From Rufibacter tibetensis (GTDB taxonomy: Bacteria; Bacteroidota; Bacteroidia; Cytophagales; Hymenobacteraceae): 64,000 nucleotides of DNA. Under the pieces are notes generated by a model. It worked only from the letters and a program-made list of their open reading frames with translations. It did no database searches and had not been told where the DNA came from. How positions within the stretch are numbered: position 1 is the first letter of the stretch; every line of letters begins with the position of its first letter. The stretch lies in NCBI RefSeq assembly GCF_001310085.1, contig NZ_CP012643.1:4222001-4286000 (forward strand). Direction: 5' to 3'. The position numbers were made by a program, and so were the translations under genes. This document shows, in pieces, positions 17,477-26,813 of this stretch.

Positions 17477-17664
17477 ATTCTCCCCTTGAGGGGAGATAAA
17501 GAGGGGTGTTTACACAGGAGAGTTACTTCTGCTAAAGAGCTTTTTCTTAGTGTGCTCTTGTTCAAGAATACCAAGGTATGCAAGATCAGCAGAAGTAAAC
17601 ACCCCTCTACAGAGCTGCGCTCGCTGCCTCAAACTCTCATTTGGGCAATCCTCAAGGGGAGAAT
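17477..17664. repeat. 188-bp nested inverted-repeat element
   Basis: Three perfect inverted-repeat arm pairs are nested with the same centre. The outer pair is ATTCTCCCCTTGAGG (17477-17491) with its complement at 17650-17664. The middle pair is AGAGGGGTGTTTAC (17500-17513) with 17595-17608. The inner pair is ACTTCTGCT (17525-17533) with 17588-17596. The element has no reading frame and no evident target-site duplication. It resembles a MITE or other small non-autonomous dispersed element, or a large structured RNA. Confidence 0.55.
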
Positions 17665-17819
17665 TTTCCTTTTTATATAATATTAAACCCTATTCAGAGG
17701 TTTGCATCTCAATTTTGCTTTTCGAAAGTAAAATAGCGTTAAAAAGAAAACCGTCCCAGTCCCGTTTTTAGAAAACAGGCCCAGAACGGCTTTCTGCAAA
17801 TTGGGGGATATACTAAAAA

Positions 17820-20699
17820 TTAAAAACCTCTTCCGCCACCTGGGTACCCACCGCCCGGACGATTCATGTCATTGTTAGGGCGAGCACCGCTACCACCAAA
17901 CATCCGTAAGTTGTAGTTGAAGCTCAGCATGAAGTAGCGCTGTAATACGGTAGTTTGCACATCTTCAATGTACGCGTTGGTGATGTTACGCTGGATGCTG
18001 GTGTTCTCGCCCAGAATGTCAAAGGCTGACAACCGGATCTCGGCCTGACGGTCCTTCAGGAATTTGTACCCGATGCTGCCGTTCCAAAGCAGGAAGGTGG
18101 GGTCAATGCCTTCAGACAAACCGCCGGTGAACTGGTGGTTTACATCTGAGGTAATGGTTAATCCTTTCCAGAGAATCCAGTTTAGTCTGAATTGGCTGCT
18201 CTGGTTGTAGTACTCATTGTTCTGGGTAGGACGTTGCGTGTACTTGGCTCGGTTAAACGACCCGTTGGTGGAAACCAGGAAGTCTAAGTTCTCGCTGATG
18301 TTTGAGCTCAAAACAATACCGCCACCCACGTTGGCGGTGGTAGTGGTATTCTCCGCAAAGTCAAGCAGACCCGGGGTGTTGTTGTAAGTGGCAAAGCCGT
18401 TCAGGTTCACGTTTGATTTAATGAATGGCAACGGAAGGCCGTAGTTCGCGAAAGAGCGCAGCGTGTACTGGCCTTGCAAGTTCACCGGGCGGTTCAACTG
18501 CTGATTCCCTATCAACTGATTCTCTTCCGGCAAAAGGCTGTTGCTTCTGAAGGTAAGAGTTTGTCTGCCTATAAAGTCCTGCGCCGCAGATCCGCCCAGC
18601 ACGAAGAAGAAGGAAGAGGACCGGCCTGGATTAGCAGCTGAGTACCGTATGTTGAAGTTGTGGTTAAAGCTTTGCTCCAACCCTGGGTTTCCCTGGTTCC
18701 AGATAAGGGAGTTCGATTTGTCAATGGCATTTTGCAACTGGTCTACGCCAGGTGTTTGGTTACGGCCATTGTAGAAGATCCGGATGTTACGGTCCTGGTT
18801 GAAATTGTAACGGATCATGGCAAAAGGCAGCACGTTGTGGTAGTTGTACTCCGGATTGATGGGGGTAGGATACAGCTGATCGGTCTGCATGTTCAGGAAC
18901 TGATAGCGCGCATTCAGCATCACCTGGAAATCAGGAGTATTGTAGCGCCAGCCGGTTCCAAAAGACTGAGTCATGGTTTGGTTCTCTACCGTACTGGACT
19001 GACCCGCCAGCAGGTTGTCATAGCTACTGGTAGCTTCGTCCCGCTCAAAGGTACGGCGGTCGCCGTCTGAATCTGAGTAGGAAGTAGAGTAGGAAAGCTG
19101 TAACTGAGTTTTAGGCGTCAGGGGTTCGGTGTAATTCAGGTTGGCCCCCACGTTCATGCCTTTGTTGTCCAGAATGGAGATCTGGTCTTGCGCCTCGCTA
19201 GCTTCCATGGCGCCTTCAGAGGCCCGGTTTGTGGTCAAAGAAGTTAGTTTGCTATCTCCTTCGTTCTGGTTGTAGCCGGTGTTCACGTCTAAGCTGATGG
19301 TGCGGCCACGTTTTGGGAATCTGTGTTGGAAGAGAATGTTGTTATTGAAGTTCAGTCCGATAAGATCTGACTCAAACAAGTTGCTAAGGGTAGTGAACGG
19401 GTACCCGGATATAGTGTTTCCTTCATCGAAACTGCTGCCGTTATTGGTCTGGAAACTCAGGCGGGGACGGATGATGATGGAATTGGCAGAGTCAATGGTA
19501 TAGGTCACGCGCAAATTCATGCGGTGGTTCTGGTTGGTAGTCAACGCGTTACCGTTTTGACGGTACAGGTTTTCCTGGGTTTCTTCCACCCCGTACTGCC
19601 TGAACAAAGAGTAGTTGGAGTTGGTGTTGGAGTGGTTGAAGAAGTAACTGCCTTGTACATCTACTTTTTTACCCCACTTGTCTAAGTAGTTCAACCCGAT
19701 GGCATTGGTGCGGGCAATTCCGTTGTTGGTGTTCACCAAAAAGTCACTGGTACCGTTTCCGCCGCCCCAGTTGCCTCCGCCACCGCCACGTGGTCCACCA
19801 CCGCCTCCGCCGCCACGGTTTCCGCCCCTTGCGGAGGCACTGGCTACTCCCACTAAATCTTCTGAAGAGAAGTTCTGCTCATTCACATTATTGCTTAAGC
19901 CTACAATGGAGATTCTACGATCCCCCTCAAACTGATTGATGTTTCCGCTGATACGGAAACGGTTGTCTGTTCCGGCGCCGGCACTAATGCGACCGAAACG
20001 ACCGGTTCTGAACTCAGGTTTGGTCACAATGTTGATGGTTTTCTGTTCGTTTCCGTCATTGAAGCCGGTAAACTGAGACTGGTCGCTCTGGCGGTCAAAC
20101 ACCTGAATCTTCGAGATCACCTCAGCCGGTAAGTTTTTCAACACCGCGCTGGGGTCTTCCCCAAAAAACTCTTTTCCGTCTACCAACACCCGCTGTACCT
20201 GCTGTCCCTGGGCTTGTATCTGGCCGTTCTGGATGGTGATGCCCGGCATTTTCTGAATCAGGTTCTCTGCGTTTGCGTCTTTGTTAACCTTAAAAGCCGC
20301 CGAATTCATTTCAGCGGTATCTGCTTTCTGGATCACGGTGGCGGCGCGGCCAACCACTTCCACTTCTTTCAGTTGCGTGGCTCCTTGTCCTAAGGTAAGG
20401 GTACCTACGTTGATGGGAGCACCTGTGGCGGTGATGGACCGGTATAGATCTCTGAATCCCAGGTATGTGATTTTTAAAACAAAGCGCCCGTTCTGGATTC
20501 CGGCAATGGCAAACCTGCCTTCCACATCTGTGGAGGCACCTTTGTACACCGATGAATCCTGCGCATTTAGAAGGGCCACGGTGGCACCAATGAGGGGAGA
20601 ACCTGCGCCCACTGCCTGCCCGGTAATAGAAGTAGACTGACTATACCCTAAAAAAGAGATAGTAAGAAGTAAGAAAAAGAGTAAAGATGTTTTTTTCAT
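17820..20699 (-). CDS. TonB-receptor-like outer-membrane beta-barrel protein
   Basis: The 959-residue protein has a signal peptide ending LGYSQ. A carboxypeptidase-like regulatory domain (TSITGQAVGAGSPLIGATVAL, about 23-105) is followed by a plug-like segment (about 120-240, with ENLIQKMPGITIQNGQI and RVLVDGKEFFGEDPSAVLKNLP), then a long barrel of the OMP_b-brl_3 type. A glycine-rich loop (about 285-315, with GGGGGGG runs) and a glycine-rich tail ending GGGYPGGGRGF stand out. Such proteins share the TonB-receptor fold but lack a clear SusC signature. Their ligand is usually unknown; peptide or metal-peptide uptake has been proposed for some. Here it stands alone without a SusD partner. Confidence 0.85.
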   Translation of the reverse strand: MKKTSLLFFLLLTISFLGYSQSTSITGQAVGAGSPLIGATVALLNAQDSSVYKGASTDVEGRFAIAGIQNGRFVLKITYLGFRDLYRSITATGAPINVGTLTLGQGATQLKEVEVVGRAATVIQKADTAEMNSAAFKVNKDANAENLIQKMPGITIQNGQIQAQGQQVQRVLVDGKEFFGEDPSAVLKNLPAEVISKIQVFDRQSDQSQFTGFNDGNEQKTINIVTKPEFRTGRFGRISAGAGTDNRFRISGNINQFEGDRRISIVGLSNNVNEQNFSSEDLVGVASASARGGNRGGGGGGGPRGGGGGNWGGGNGTSDFLVNTNNGIARTNAIGLNYLDKWGKKVDVQGSYFFNHSNTNSNYSLFRQYGVEETQENLYRQNGNALTTNQNHRMNLRVTYTIDSANSIIIRPRLSFQTNNGSSFDEGNTISGYPFTTLSNLFESDLIGLNFNNNILFQHRFPKRGRTISLDVNTGYNQNEGDSKLTSLTTNRASEGAMEASEAQDQISILDNKGMNVGANLNYTEPLTPKTQLQLSYSTSYSDSDGDRRTFERDEATSSYDNLLAGQSSTVENQTMTQSFGTGWRYNTPDFQVMLNARYQFLNMQTDQLYPTPINPEYNYHNVLPFAMIRYNFNQDRNIRIFYNGRNQTPGVDQLQNAIDKSNSLIWNQGNPGLEQSFNHNFNIRYSAANPGRSSSFFFVLGGSAAQDFIGRQTLTFRSNSLLPEENQLIGNQQLNRPVNLQGQYTLRSFANYGLPLPFIKSNVNLNGFATYNNTPGLLDFAENTTTTANVGGGIVLSSNISENLDFLVSTNGSFNRAKYTQRPTQNNEYYNQSSQFRLNWILWKGLTITSDVNHQFTGGLSEGIDPTFLLWNGSIGYKFLKDRQAEIRLSAFDILGENTSIQRNITNAYIEDVQTTVLQRYFMLSFNYNLRMFGGSGARPNNDMNRPGGGYPGGGRGF

Positions 20700-20753
20700 C
20701 GCCTAATGGTTTCGGTTTAGACCAAGCCCGACCCCATAGGTTTAATGCTCACA

Positions 20754-20804
20754 TAAAAAAATCTGTTTAGAGCCTTCTTTTGAAGAGTAAGGCTCTAAAC
20801 AGAT
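20754..20804 (-). terminator. rho-independent terminator of the alpha/beta hydrolase gene
   Basis: A 16-bp perfect stem, ATCTGTTTAGAGCCTT at 20761-20776 with 20789-20804, is followed on the minus strand by seven T residues. It lies 74 bases past the hydrolase stop codon. Confidence 0.85.
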
Positions 20805-20877
20805 ACAGTGAAAGTGGAAGCTTTTACCTGTGCTTAAATGGAAGAAAGTTCCGGTAAGTAGGTTTTGCATTCATCTA

Positions 20878-21873
20878 CTACGCTTTCAAAAAGGCAAGCA
20901 GTGGTTGAATGAAACGGTTGTAAGCTTCAATGTGTGGCAGGTGCCCTACGTTGTCCAGTTCTATTAATTTGGCATTTGGTATTTTCCTGGCGGTTTCTTT
21001 CCCAAGGGTAGGGTAGTTGCCCAGTTTCTCCCTGATTGCAGCCGGGGCATTGGCTTTGCCCAAGGCGGTGCGGTCTCGCTGCCCAATAACCAGAAGGGTA
21101 GGCATTTTGAGTTGGTCAAACTCGTACACCACCGGTTGGGTGAAGATCATGTCATAGGTGAGGGCAGCGTTCCAGGCAATTTTAGGGTAGTCAGGTCCTA
21201 TGGTCCAGCCCGCTAACAGGTTTACCCACTGGTCGTACTCGGGTTTCCATTGGCCGCCGTAGTAGTTTTCCAGCTGGTATTTCTTGATGCCTTCCTGCGT
21301 CTGCTTCAGTTCACCGGCATACCATTTCTCTATCGACTGGTAAGGCACCCAACGTTTCCAGTCCTCTAAACCAATTGGGTTTTCTAAGATTAATTTTTCG
21401 GTCACCTCGGGGTACATCAAAGCAAAACGCGTGGCCAGCATGCCGCCCATGGAGTGGCCCAGCACTGAGGCTTTTTTAACTCCTAAGGTGTCTAATAAAC
21501 TTTTGGTATTCTGGGCCAGCATCTGAAACGAGTACTGGATGTTCTGCGGCTTGGACGATTTCCCGAACCCGATCTGGTCTGGCATGATTACGCGGTACCC
21601 GTTTTTGGCAAGGTCATTGGCCGTTTGCTGCCAATAAGATCCGTTGAAGTTTTTGCCGTGCAGCAGTACCACCGTTTTGCCGTTGGGTTTCTGCGGCTTC
21701 AGGTCCATGTACGCCATCCTGAACGCCTGCTGCTGTACCTTCACGGGGTGAAACGCCACTGGGAAAGGGTAGGTGTAATTGGTTAATTCAGCGTCTAAAG
21801 GTTTTAGCTGGGCTTGGGATGCTAGGGCGTTGAACAGAAAAAGTAAGAGGAGGGGAATTTTAAAAAGTCTCAT
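20878..21873 (-). CDS. secreted alpha/beta hydrolase
   Basis: The 331-residue protein has a signal peptide (MRLFKIPLLLLFLFNALASQAQ). The alpha/beta hydrolase core shows the oxyanion turn VVLLHGKNFNGSYW, then the nucleophile elbow GHSMGG (Ser near residue 142), an acid in the VIGQRDRTAL region, and the catalytic His in DNVGHLPHIEAY near residue 312. The wording is close to haloalkane-dehalogenase and epoxide-hydrolase relatives and to 2-hydroxymuconate-type hydrolases, but the substrate is unknown. The protein should be periplasmic. Its own terminator lies downstream and another upstream, so it is a one-gene unit. Confidence 0.88.
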   Translation of the reverse strand: MRLFKIPLLLLFLFNALASQAQLKPLDAELTNYTYPFPVAFHPVKVQQQAFRMAYMDLKPQKPNGKTVVLLHGKNFNGSYWQQTANDLAKNGYRVIMPDQIGFGKSSKPQNIQYSFQMLAQNTKSLLDTLGVKKASVLGHSMGGMLATRFALMYPEVTEKLILENPIGLEDWKRWVPYQSIEKWYAGELKQTQEGIKKYQLENYYGGQWKPEYDQWVNLLAGWTIGPDYPKIAWNAALTYDMIFTQPVVYEFDQLKMPTLLVIGQRDRTALGKANAPAAIREKLGNYPTLGKETARKIPNAKLIELDNVGHLPHIEAYNRFIQPLLAFLKA

Positions 21874-21890
21874 TGTAAAAAGTAAAAAAG

Positions 21891-21926
21891 CTATAAGGTT
21901 CTAAACGCAGCCTGCATTTAGAACCT
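21891..21926 (-). terminator. rho-independent terminator of the sugar dehydrogenase gene
   Basis: AGGTTCTAAA (21896-21905) pairs with TTTAGAACCT (21917-21926), and an inner GCAG/CTGC extends the stem. On the minus strand it is followed by a T-rich run. It lies 83 bases past the dehydrogenase stop codon. Confidence 0.75.
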
Positions 21927-22008
21927 GTTTTACGGAAAGAGGTACCAAAACGAAACAGGTAAGGGCTTCTTTTAGGTATCTTTTGTGAAACCGAGCAGGC
22001 AATGGAGG

Positions 22009-23325
22009 CTACTTAGCGGCCACCCGCCAGAGCGTTCCGCTGGCGTCATCGGCTACTAACAGGGAGCCATCCTGGAGCACAGCTACGCCCACGGGCCGTC
22101 CATGGACCTTCTTCTTGTCTTCCTCTGATATGAAGCCTGTCAGGAAATCCTCTGGTGGACCAATGGGTTTCCCGGCCTGAAAAGGAACAAACACTACTTT
22201 GTACCCCGACAACTCTGACCGGTTCCAGGAGCCGTGTTGCCCTATGAAGGCCCCACCCCGGTATTTGGCCGGGAAAGCAGACTTGTTATAGAAAGCTAGC
22301 CCTAAAGACGCGGTGTGGGCACCTAAGGGTACTTCCGGTACCAGGGTTTGTTTTACCAGATCTGGGCGCTGACCTTTCATTCTGGGGTCTTCGTTCGGAC
22401 CGAAATAAGCGTAGGGCCAACCGTAGAATCCGCCCTCTTTCACGCTGGTAAGGTAATCGGGCACCAGTTCATCGCCTAGTTCATCGCGCTCGTTTACGGC
22501 TGTCCAGAGCACGTTGCTTCCCGGTGCCCAGCCCATGCCTACCGGGTTACGGAGGCCACTGGCGAAAACCCGCCCCCCAGACCCGTCGGGGTTTATTTCC
22601 AGGATGTTGGCGCGTCTCACTTCGTTTTCCATTCCATTTTCGCCATTGTTGCTGCCAGAACCCACCGAGATGTAGATTTTGGAGCCGTCTGCGTTGGCGA
22701 TGAGGTTACGGGTCCAGTGGTTGTTATAGCCGCCGGCCGGTAATTCCAATATCTTTTCGCCCCGACCAGTGATTTGGTTCTGGCCCTGGTTGTAAGGGTA
22801 GCGCCACAGACCGTCGGTGTTGGCTACATAAAAATAATCGTTTAGCACCAGCATCCCGAAGGGTTGTTTCAGCCCCCGCAAAAACACGTGTTGCTGTTCT
22901 GGCTCGCCATCCTGGTTTTCGTCTCTGAGCAGGATGATCCGGTTGGGGCTACGGCCTATGTTCTGGGACTTGGCCTGGCCTGATTTTATGGCTTCTTTAC
23001 GCTCTTTGCCTTTCTTCTCTGAAGTGGCTTCGGCCACAAACACATCTCCGTTTGGACCCACATAAATCCAGCGGGGATTCTGCAGGTTATCAGCAAACTT
23101 GTTTACCCTGAAAGCAGAAGGAGCCGTAGGGGTTTTGCCGCGCCACCCTATAACCTCGCTGTAGTTCTTCACCGATTCTGTGGCATAGGGCTGCGGAAGT
23201 TTCAGCTGGTTAATGGTTCCTGTAGTGGAGGAGGAGGTAGCGCCTTCTTTCTTTCCATCTGTATTACAGGCAGAAATTAAAGCACAGAGCAGAAGGCAGG
23301 AAGCAGGTAACCGTAGTTTATTCAT
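22009..23325 (-). CDS. PQQ-dependent sugar dehydrogenase-like lipoprotein (sorbosone/glucose dehydrogenase family)
   Basis: The 438-residue protein begins with a lipoprotein signal (LPASCLLLCALISAC, lipobox Cys near residue 20). A six-bladed beta-propeller follows, with the marks of the soluble aldose/L-sorbosone dehydrogenase family: NLQNPRWIYVGPNGDVFVAE, GLKQPFGMLVLNDYFYVANT, ARRANILEINPDGS-like wording (VRRANILEINPDG), FASGLRNPVGMGWAP, GGFYGWPYAYFG and HGSWNRSELSGYKV. Family members oxidise sugars in the periplasm with PQQ as cofactor. Whether this organism makes PQQ cannot be told here. It is monocistronic. Confidence 0.87.
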   Translation of the reverse strand: MNKLRLPASCLLLCALISACNTDGKKEGATSSSTTGTINQLKLPQPYATESVKNYSEVIGWRGKTPTAPSAFRVNKFADNLQNPRWIYVGPNGDVFVAEATSEKKGKERKEAIKSGQAKSQNIGRSPNRIILLRDENQDGEPEQQHVFLRGLKQPFGMLVLNDYFYVANTDGLWRYPYNQGQNQITGRGEKILELPAGGYNNHWTRNLIANADGSKIYISVGSGSNNGENGMENEVRRANILEINPDGSGGRVFASGLRNPVGMGWAPGSNVLWTAVNERDELGDELVPDYLTSVKEGGFYGWPYAYFGPNEDPRMKGQRPDLVKQTLVPEVPLGAHTASLGLAFYNKSAFPAKYRGGAFIGQHGSWNRSELSGYKVVFVPFQAGKPIGPPEDFLTGFISEEDKKKVHGRPVGVAVLQDGSLLVADDASGTLWRVAAK

Positions 23326-23544
23326 GGGAGCGGGGCGGGTGTATCCGTATAAAGTCTATGTATATACGCTGATAGCAGAAGAAGTTAAGGACTACCACTT
23401 GTCAGGTGGTGTGCAAAGATGGGCTTTGAGGCCGTTTTGGCAAAATCAACTTCTAAAGGAACGCTGCCAACCCCGGTTTTAGTAAGTGAACCGAAGATTG
23501 TAATTGAGCTGTCGCTCGCCTGTCTTTGAGTAACCAACCGTGTA

Positions 23545-23585
23545 AAATCAAATGGCCAGTAGTTCTGCTACTGGCCATTTGATTT
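23545..23585. terminator. strong hairpin downstream of the 158-aa gene
   Basis: An 18-bp perfect stem (23545-23562 with 23568-23585, core ATGGCCAGTAG) has a 5-base loop. The arm ends are A/T-rich on both sides, so it can serve as a terminator for the minus-strand gene that ends at 23604. Confidence 0.7.
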
Positions 23586-23603
23586 TGATTAGGTATGTAA
23601 ATT

Positions 23604-24080
23604 CTAGAACTTCAGGTTCAACCCAAGTCCGTTGCCGGTGAAGCCGAGTTTGAAATCAACGGGGTTCATGCTGGTTTGGGTAAGCCCGTTGTTGTAGATT
23701 CTGATTGCGTTTTGGGTGTGTTTTGTAAAAGAGGAGGAAAAAGGAAGGGAAAGTGCCAAAACACCGGCCCCAATGCCCGCCAGGCTCCAGTTTGGTTTGC
23801 CGCCACCTATGGCGGTACCCAGCGGATAGCCCACCAGGAACCCGCCGGCATACCCAAGGGCAGACACAAAGCCCGCTTTGCTTTTGGCGATCTTCATTTC
23901 TTTGTACGCCTCTGGGTTGGACTTGGTCAGTTCCATTAGTTGGTTAAGGTTCAGGTTTTCCCCGTTTTGCCGGAACACTGGGGAGAAGCCTTTTTTCACT
24001 TCAATGGTGTCTGTTGGGCTTTGGGCAAACAGCTTAAAGCAACTCACAAGCATGAGACAGATGAGTAAGGTTTTTTTCAT
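23604..24080 (-). CDS. exported protein of unknown function
   Basis: The 158-residue protein has a signal peptide (MKKTLLICLMLVSCFKLFAQ). The mature part begins SPTDTIEVKKGFSPVFRQNG. Two glycine-rich hydrophobic stretches (about 71-91, SALGYAGGFLVGYPLGTAIGG, and about 97-115) resemble glycine-zipper membrane segments. It ends FTGNGLGLNLKF, which could be an outer-membrane C-terminal strand. Bacteroidota genomes hold many paralogues of this shape with no assigned role. It has its own terminator and no linked partner. Confidence 0.6.
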   Translation of the reverse strand: MKKTLLICLMLVSCFKLFAQSPTDTIEVKKGFSPVFRQNGENLNLNQLMELTKSNPEAYKEMKIAKSKAGFVSALGYAGGFLVGYPLGTAIGGGKPNWSLAGIGAGVLALSLPFSSSFTKHTQNAIRIYNNGLTQTSMNPVDFKLGFTGNGLGLNLKF

Positions 24081-24295
24081 AAATAGAAAGGGTTTGTAGG
24101 GTTGGTATATAGCCCCTATTTACAAAAGAAAAACGAAAACTCCGCCAACCTACTCCTCAGAAAAAGAGCAAATTGACGGAGCTGATGGGGTTAACTTTAT
24201 TTGGGGTAAAAGAAATGTTATTTAAAACAAACCGATTCTTACTACCTGAGGCTTATACAAATTGTCCAACCTAGGACTACAAGAGAAACTTAGGA

Positions 24296-25183
24296 TTAGG
24301 CTTCTCCCATCATAAGGCCTTCAATGGTGTGGGCCTGCACAATGGGCTCTAAGGTATCTACCAATCTAAAGGTCAGGTGTTGCTTGACGCTTTCGGGCAA
24401 TTTTTCAAAAAAGGCGCGGGTAACTTGCAGGTCATGCCGCTCATGGTTAATGCCACCCGGAGCATCTACACCCAACACCAGGGCTGGCCGTGACTTATCT
24501 GAATGATTGGCTGTACCACGGTGAATGGTAAGCGCCGACCTAGCCGATATGTCTCCCATCTGCGGCATCTTTCGTTGGGCTCTTTCTTCATACCTTGGGT
24601 AGAAAGACTTAGGTGGGAACATGCCATGTTCAAATTCCACGGGCAAATCCCACTGGGTACTAGGGGCAATCTCAAAAGGGCCCATGTCTTCAAACACATC
24701 TACAGTGGTTAAGTTAAAGGCCAGGGAGTTGAGCCGGCGACCGATAATGGTGTCATCAGGAGCCGGGAAATCACGGTGCCAGGGCTGGTTCATGGCCCCA
24801 GGGTTAGGCACGTCAAAACCAATTTCCACTATCTTGTATTCGGGTCCTAGCACCGCTTCACACACGGTGGTTACCCAAGGGTGCGTGACCAGGTCAACAA
24901 AGCCTCTTATGTTTTCGGGGTGAATCTCAACATAGTGCCGTTTGGGGCCGCGGCCTACCGCTCCGCCCGGGCGTTGCAAGGCGGCTTCATACAATATCAG
25001 GATGTCTTCATGTAACTGTTGCACCCATTCCCGGCTGAAAGCACCCTTGTGGCCTATGATTCCTTCCCCATAAATGCCACCCATGATTTGGGCGAGGTCA
25101 TAAGAAGAGGCAGTACTGGCCTTGGGATTTACCTGCAGGGTGGCACTGTTTTTGTCTTGATTTTCTTGCCAGCTATTTTCCAT
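24296..25183 (-). CDS. phytanoyl-CoA dioxygenase (PhyH) family protein
   Basis: The 295-residue protein has the 2-oxoglutarate/Fe(II) dioxygenase core of the PhyH family. The metal ligands appear as the HxD motif in QPWHRDFPAPDD (near residue 137) and the distal His in LTIHRGTANHSDKSRPAL (near residue 227). The Arg just after it (SRPAL) would bind 2-oxoglutarate. PhyH relatives hydroxylate lipids, betaine-like compounds or natural products. No biosynthetic neighbours point to the substrate. The protein is cytoplasmic with no signal peptide. A matching TAnnTTTG promoter lies just upstream. Confidence 0.85.
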   Translation of the reverse strand: MENSWQENQDKNSATLQVNPKASTASSYDLAQIMGGIYGEGIIGHKGAFSREWVQQLHEDILILYEAALQRPGGAVGRGPKRHYVEIHPENIRGFVDLVTHPWVTTVCEAVLGPEYKIVEIGFDVPNPGAMNQPWHRDFPAPDDTIIGRRLNSLAFNLTTVDVFEDMGPFEIAPSTQWDLPVEFEHGMFPPKSFYPRYEERAQRKMPQMGDISARSALTIHRGTANHSDKSRPALVLGVDAPGGINHERHDLQVTRAFFEKLPESVKQHLTFRLVDTLEPIVQAHTIEGLMMGEA

Positions 25184-25205
25184 GTTTCCTTCCGCAACGG
25201 TCCTT

Positions 25206-25213
25206 CAAATATA
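25206..25213 (-). promoter_or_regulatory. candidate -7 element (TATATTTG)
   Basis: On the minus strand TATATTTG fits TAnnTTTG and sits 22 bases upstream of the PhyH start codon. No clear -33 box was seen. Confidence 0.5.
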
Positions 25214-25577
25214 AGTAAACAAAGTGAGTACTGCTTTTTGAAACGACAGGGGGAGGGTTTTGTTACGGAGGAATACTGGCAAGAAGCTGGTTCCAGGCAG
25301 GTATTTAAGATGTTTGGATTTAAGAAAGGAAGATTTTTTGGGTAGAAGTACGAATTTGTATTAATTGAAGTAGTCTATTCAATATTATCCAGTATCTTTC
25401 CTGCTTCAACTGAACTGATAAAGGAAGAAAGCTACTGCGTATGGTTTAGGGAAGAATCAGGTATAAAGTGGGATAGGAGTAAATACTATACTTTTTGTGA
25501 TAAGTACTCCATTTATAATAGGGTAGGTAATCTGTGTAATATTTTGTCGTATATGAGGGCTGAGAATATAATTTACG
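25214..25577. other. AT-rich divergent intergenic region
   Basis: This region separates the PhyH gene and a small rightward gene. I see no structured RNA or remnant gene in it. Confidence 0.35.
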
Positions 25578-25847
25578 ATGGAGAGAAAAGATGAAATTTT
25601 ATCCACTCTTCTTGGTAAAGTGGGGGGTAACAAAGAACCAGAGGATCATCCTACACCGTGCAATGTAGTTGCGGACCTCACGCATTTGCCTTTAGATTAC
25701 GTTATTTCACTTAGCCAGGAACTTGCCGAAGAGGGATTCATTGCTATCAGCACTTTGCATGATCCACCACTTCTTTATCTAACCTTGCCCGGGGTGGCGC
25801 GGGCACGCCGGCACTACAATTTAGGTCAGGATAAACTATCTGCTTAA
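25578..25847 (+). CDS. small winged-helix-like protein of unknown function
   Basis: The 89-residue protein reads like a compact winged helix. An N-terminal helix (MERKDEILSTLLGKVG) is followed by a second helix and a recognition-type helix (LDYVISLSQELAEEGFIAIS). A wing-like strand pair (LHDPPLLYLTLPGVARARRH) closes it. This arrangement is common in MarR/PadR-like or plasmid-type regulators, but no family signature is certain. The protein lacks a signal peptide. It converges with the minus-strand gene that ends at 25871, only 23 bases away. Codon use is that of the core genome, which supports a real gene. Confidence 0.5.
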   Translation: MERKDEILSTLLGKVGGNKEPEDHPTPCNVVADLTHLPLDYVISLSQELAEEGFIAISTLHDPPLLYLTLPGVARARRHYNLGQDKLSA

Positions 25848-25870
25848 GCTTATCTTTATTTTTCTTCTTT

Positions 25871-26227
25871 TCAGTTTTTCTTTAAGTCAGTTTCCTTAAG
25901 GAAATAGATAAGAATTGATTTGGTAAAGCTGAGGCCTTCTTCCACATCACCGTATTCTACCTGCTTTTTCGCGAACTCCAATTTCATAAGGCAATAATTG
26001 ATGACGTGGCAATAGTCATCCTCGGGGTACCCTTGCTGCAGGCTGCGCAGAAGGTCCAAAGCTTCGCGCAGATTGTCTACCAAGGGTAGGGTGATGCGAT
26101 GCTTTTCCTCGGGAAGCCCTTCCAGCTCCTCCAGGTTCTTTATGATCTGGCGTAAAGCCTGTGAAATAATATCCTTTTCTTTCATGACATCCGTTTTAGG
26201 CATGTTTTCCGAAATAAAGTCTAGCAA
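25871..26227 (-). CDS. small helical protein of unknown function
   Basis: The 118-residue frame is rich in Glu, Lys and Leu and predicted to be all-helical (EKDIISQALRQIIKNLEELE, TLPLVDNLREALDLLRSLQQ, KLEFAKKQVEYGDVEEGLSF). It has no signal peptide or membrane segment. A second Met at residue 15 (MKEKDIIS, start 26185) may be the true start, since the first 14 residues are less regular. I recognise no family. A tiny frame lies 25 bases upstream on the same strand and may belong to the same transcript. Confidence 0.55.
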   Translation of the reverse strand: MLDFISENMPKTDVMKEKDIISQALRQIIKNLEELEGLPEEKHRITLPLVDNLREALDLLRSLQQGYPEDDYCHVINYCLMKLEFAKKQVEYGDVEEGLSFTKSILIYFLKETDLKKN

Positions 26228-26252
26228 CTTCCAAATAAGTTAGCCAGCACTC

Positions 26253-26324
26253 TTACACGTAGTCCATCTCCTTTTCACCGGGCAACCATTTGCCGCGGTA
26301 TTCATCAGTCCAGCTAAATCGCAT
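26253..26324 (-). CDS. possible 23-residue micro-ORF or 3' gene remnant
   Basis: The frame reads MRFSWTDEYRGKWLPGEKEM and ends DYV. Its codon choice is like the core genome. The frame stays open upstream for about ten codons without an ATG (a TTG is at 26339), so it may instead be the tail of a decayed gene. No function is proposed. Confidence 0.3.
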   Translation of the reverse strand: MRFSWTDEYRGKWLPGEKEMDYV

Positions 26325-26339
26325 TAAAATGGTGACCAA

Positions 26340-26813
26340 GTATACGCCAATGCTTCACTAGGAATTGTGAAGAGAACAAGGTGTTGATTGGATATTTCTT
26401 ACTCTGTTCCTTGATTCTATTCTATTTTTTTAATAGTGCAGGGAGTTTGTGTGAATATTTATAAAAAAATATAAAACCATTCAAAAGGCTTCCAATAGAA
26501 GCCACCTTTTTTCCCAGATTTGATTGTTTTCAACTATTGATGTATCTCTTGTAAGTGACTTGAATTTTTTGGCAAAGGGGGAAGAAATGAGGTGCTATCA
26601 GGAAATGGAAAATCAAGCCTATGTGAATACTTTCTCTAAGGTATCTGGCAGTACGCTAAAGCATTTTAACAGGTACATCTAAACCACTTCTAACAGGTTC
26701 TACCAAAAGGTAAGTTGAAGATAGTTCTAAATACAGGGTTTGTGCGTGTTACCGGTTTAGCTTTTTGCATATTTTCCAAATAGAAGCCTAAAACAAGATA
26801 GGTTTGAAAACAC
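26340..26813. other. non-coding region downstream of the phe operon
   Basis: This AT-rich stretch has no gene. A copy of the dispersed motif (TTTTCCAAATAGAAGCCTAA, then AACA) lies at about 26772-26795. The operon terminator follows. Confidence 0.4.
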
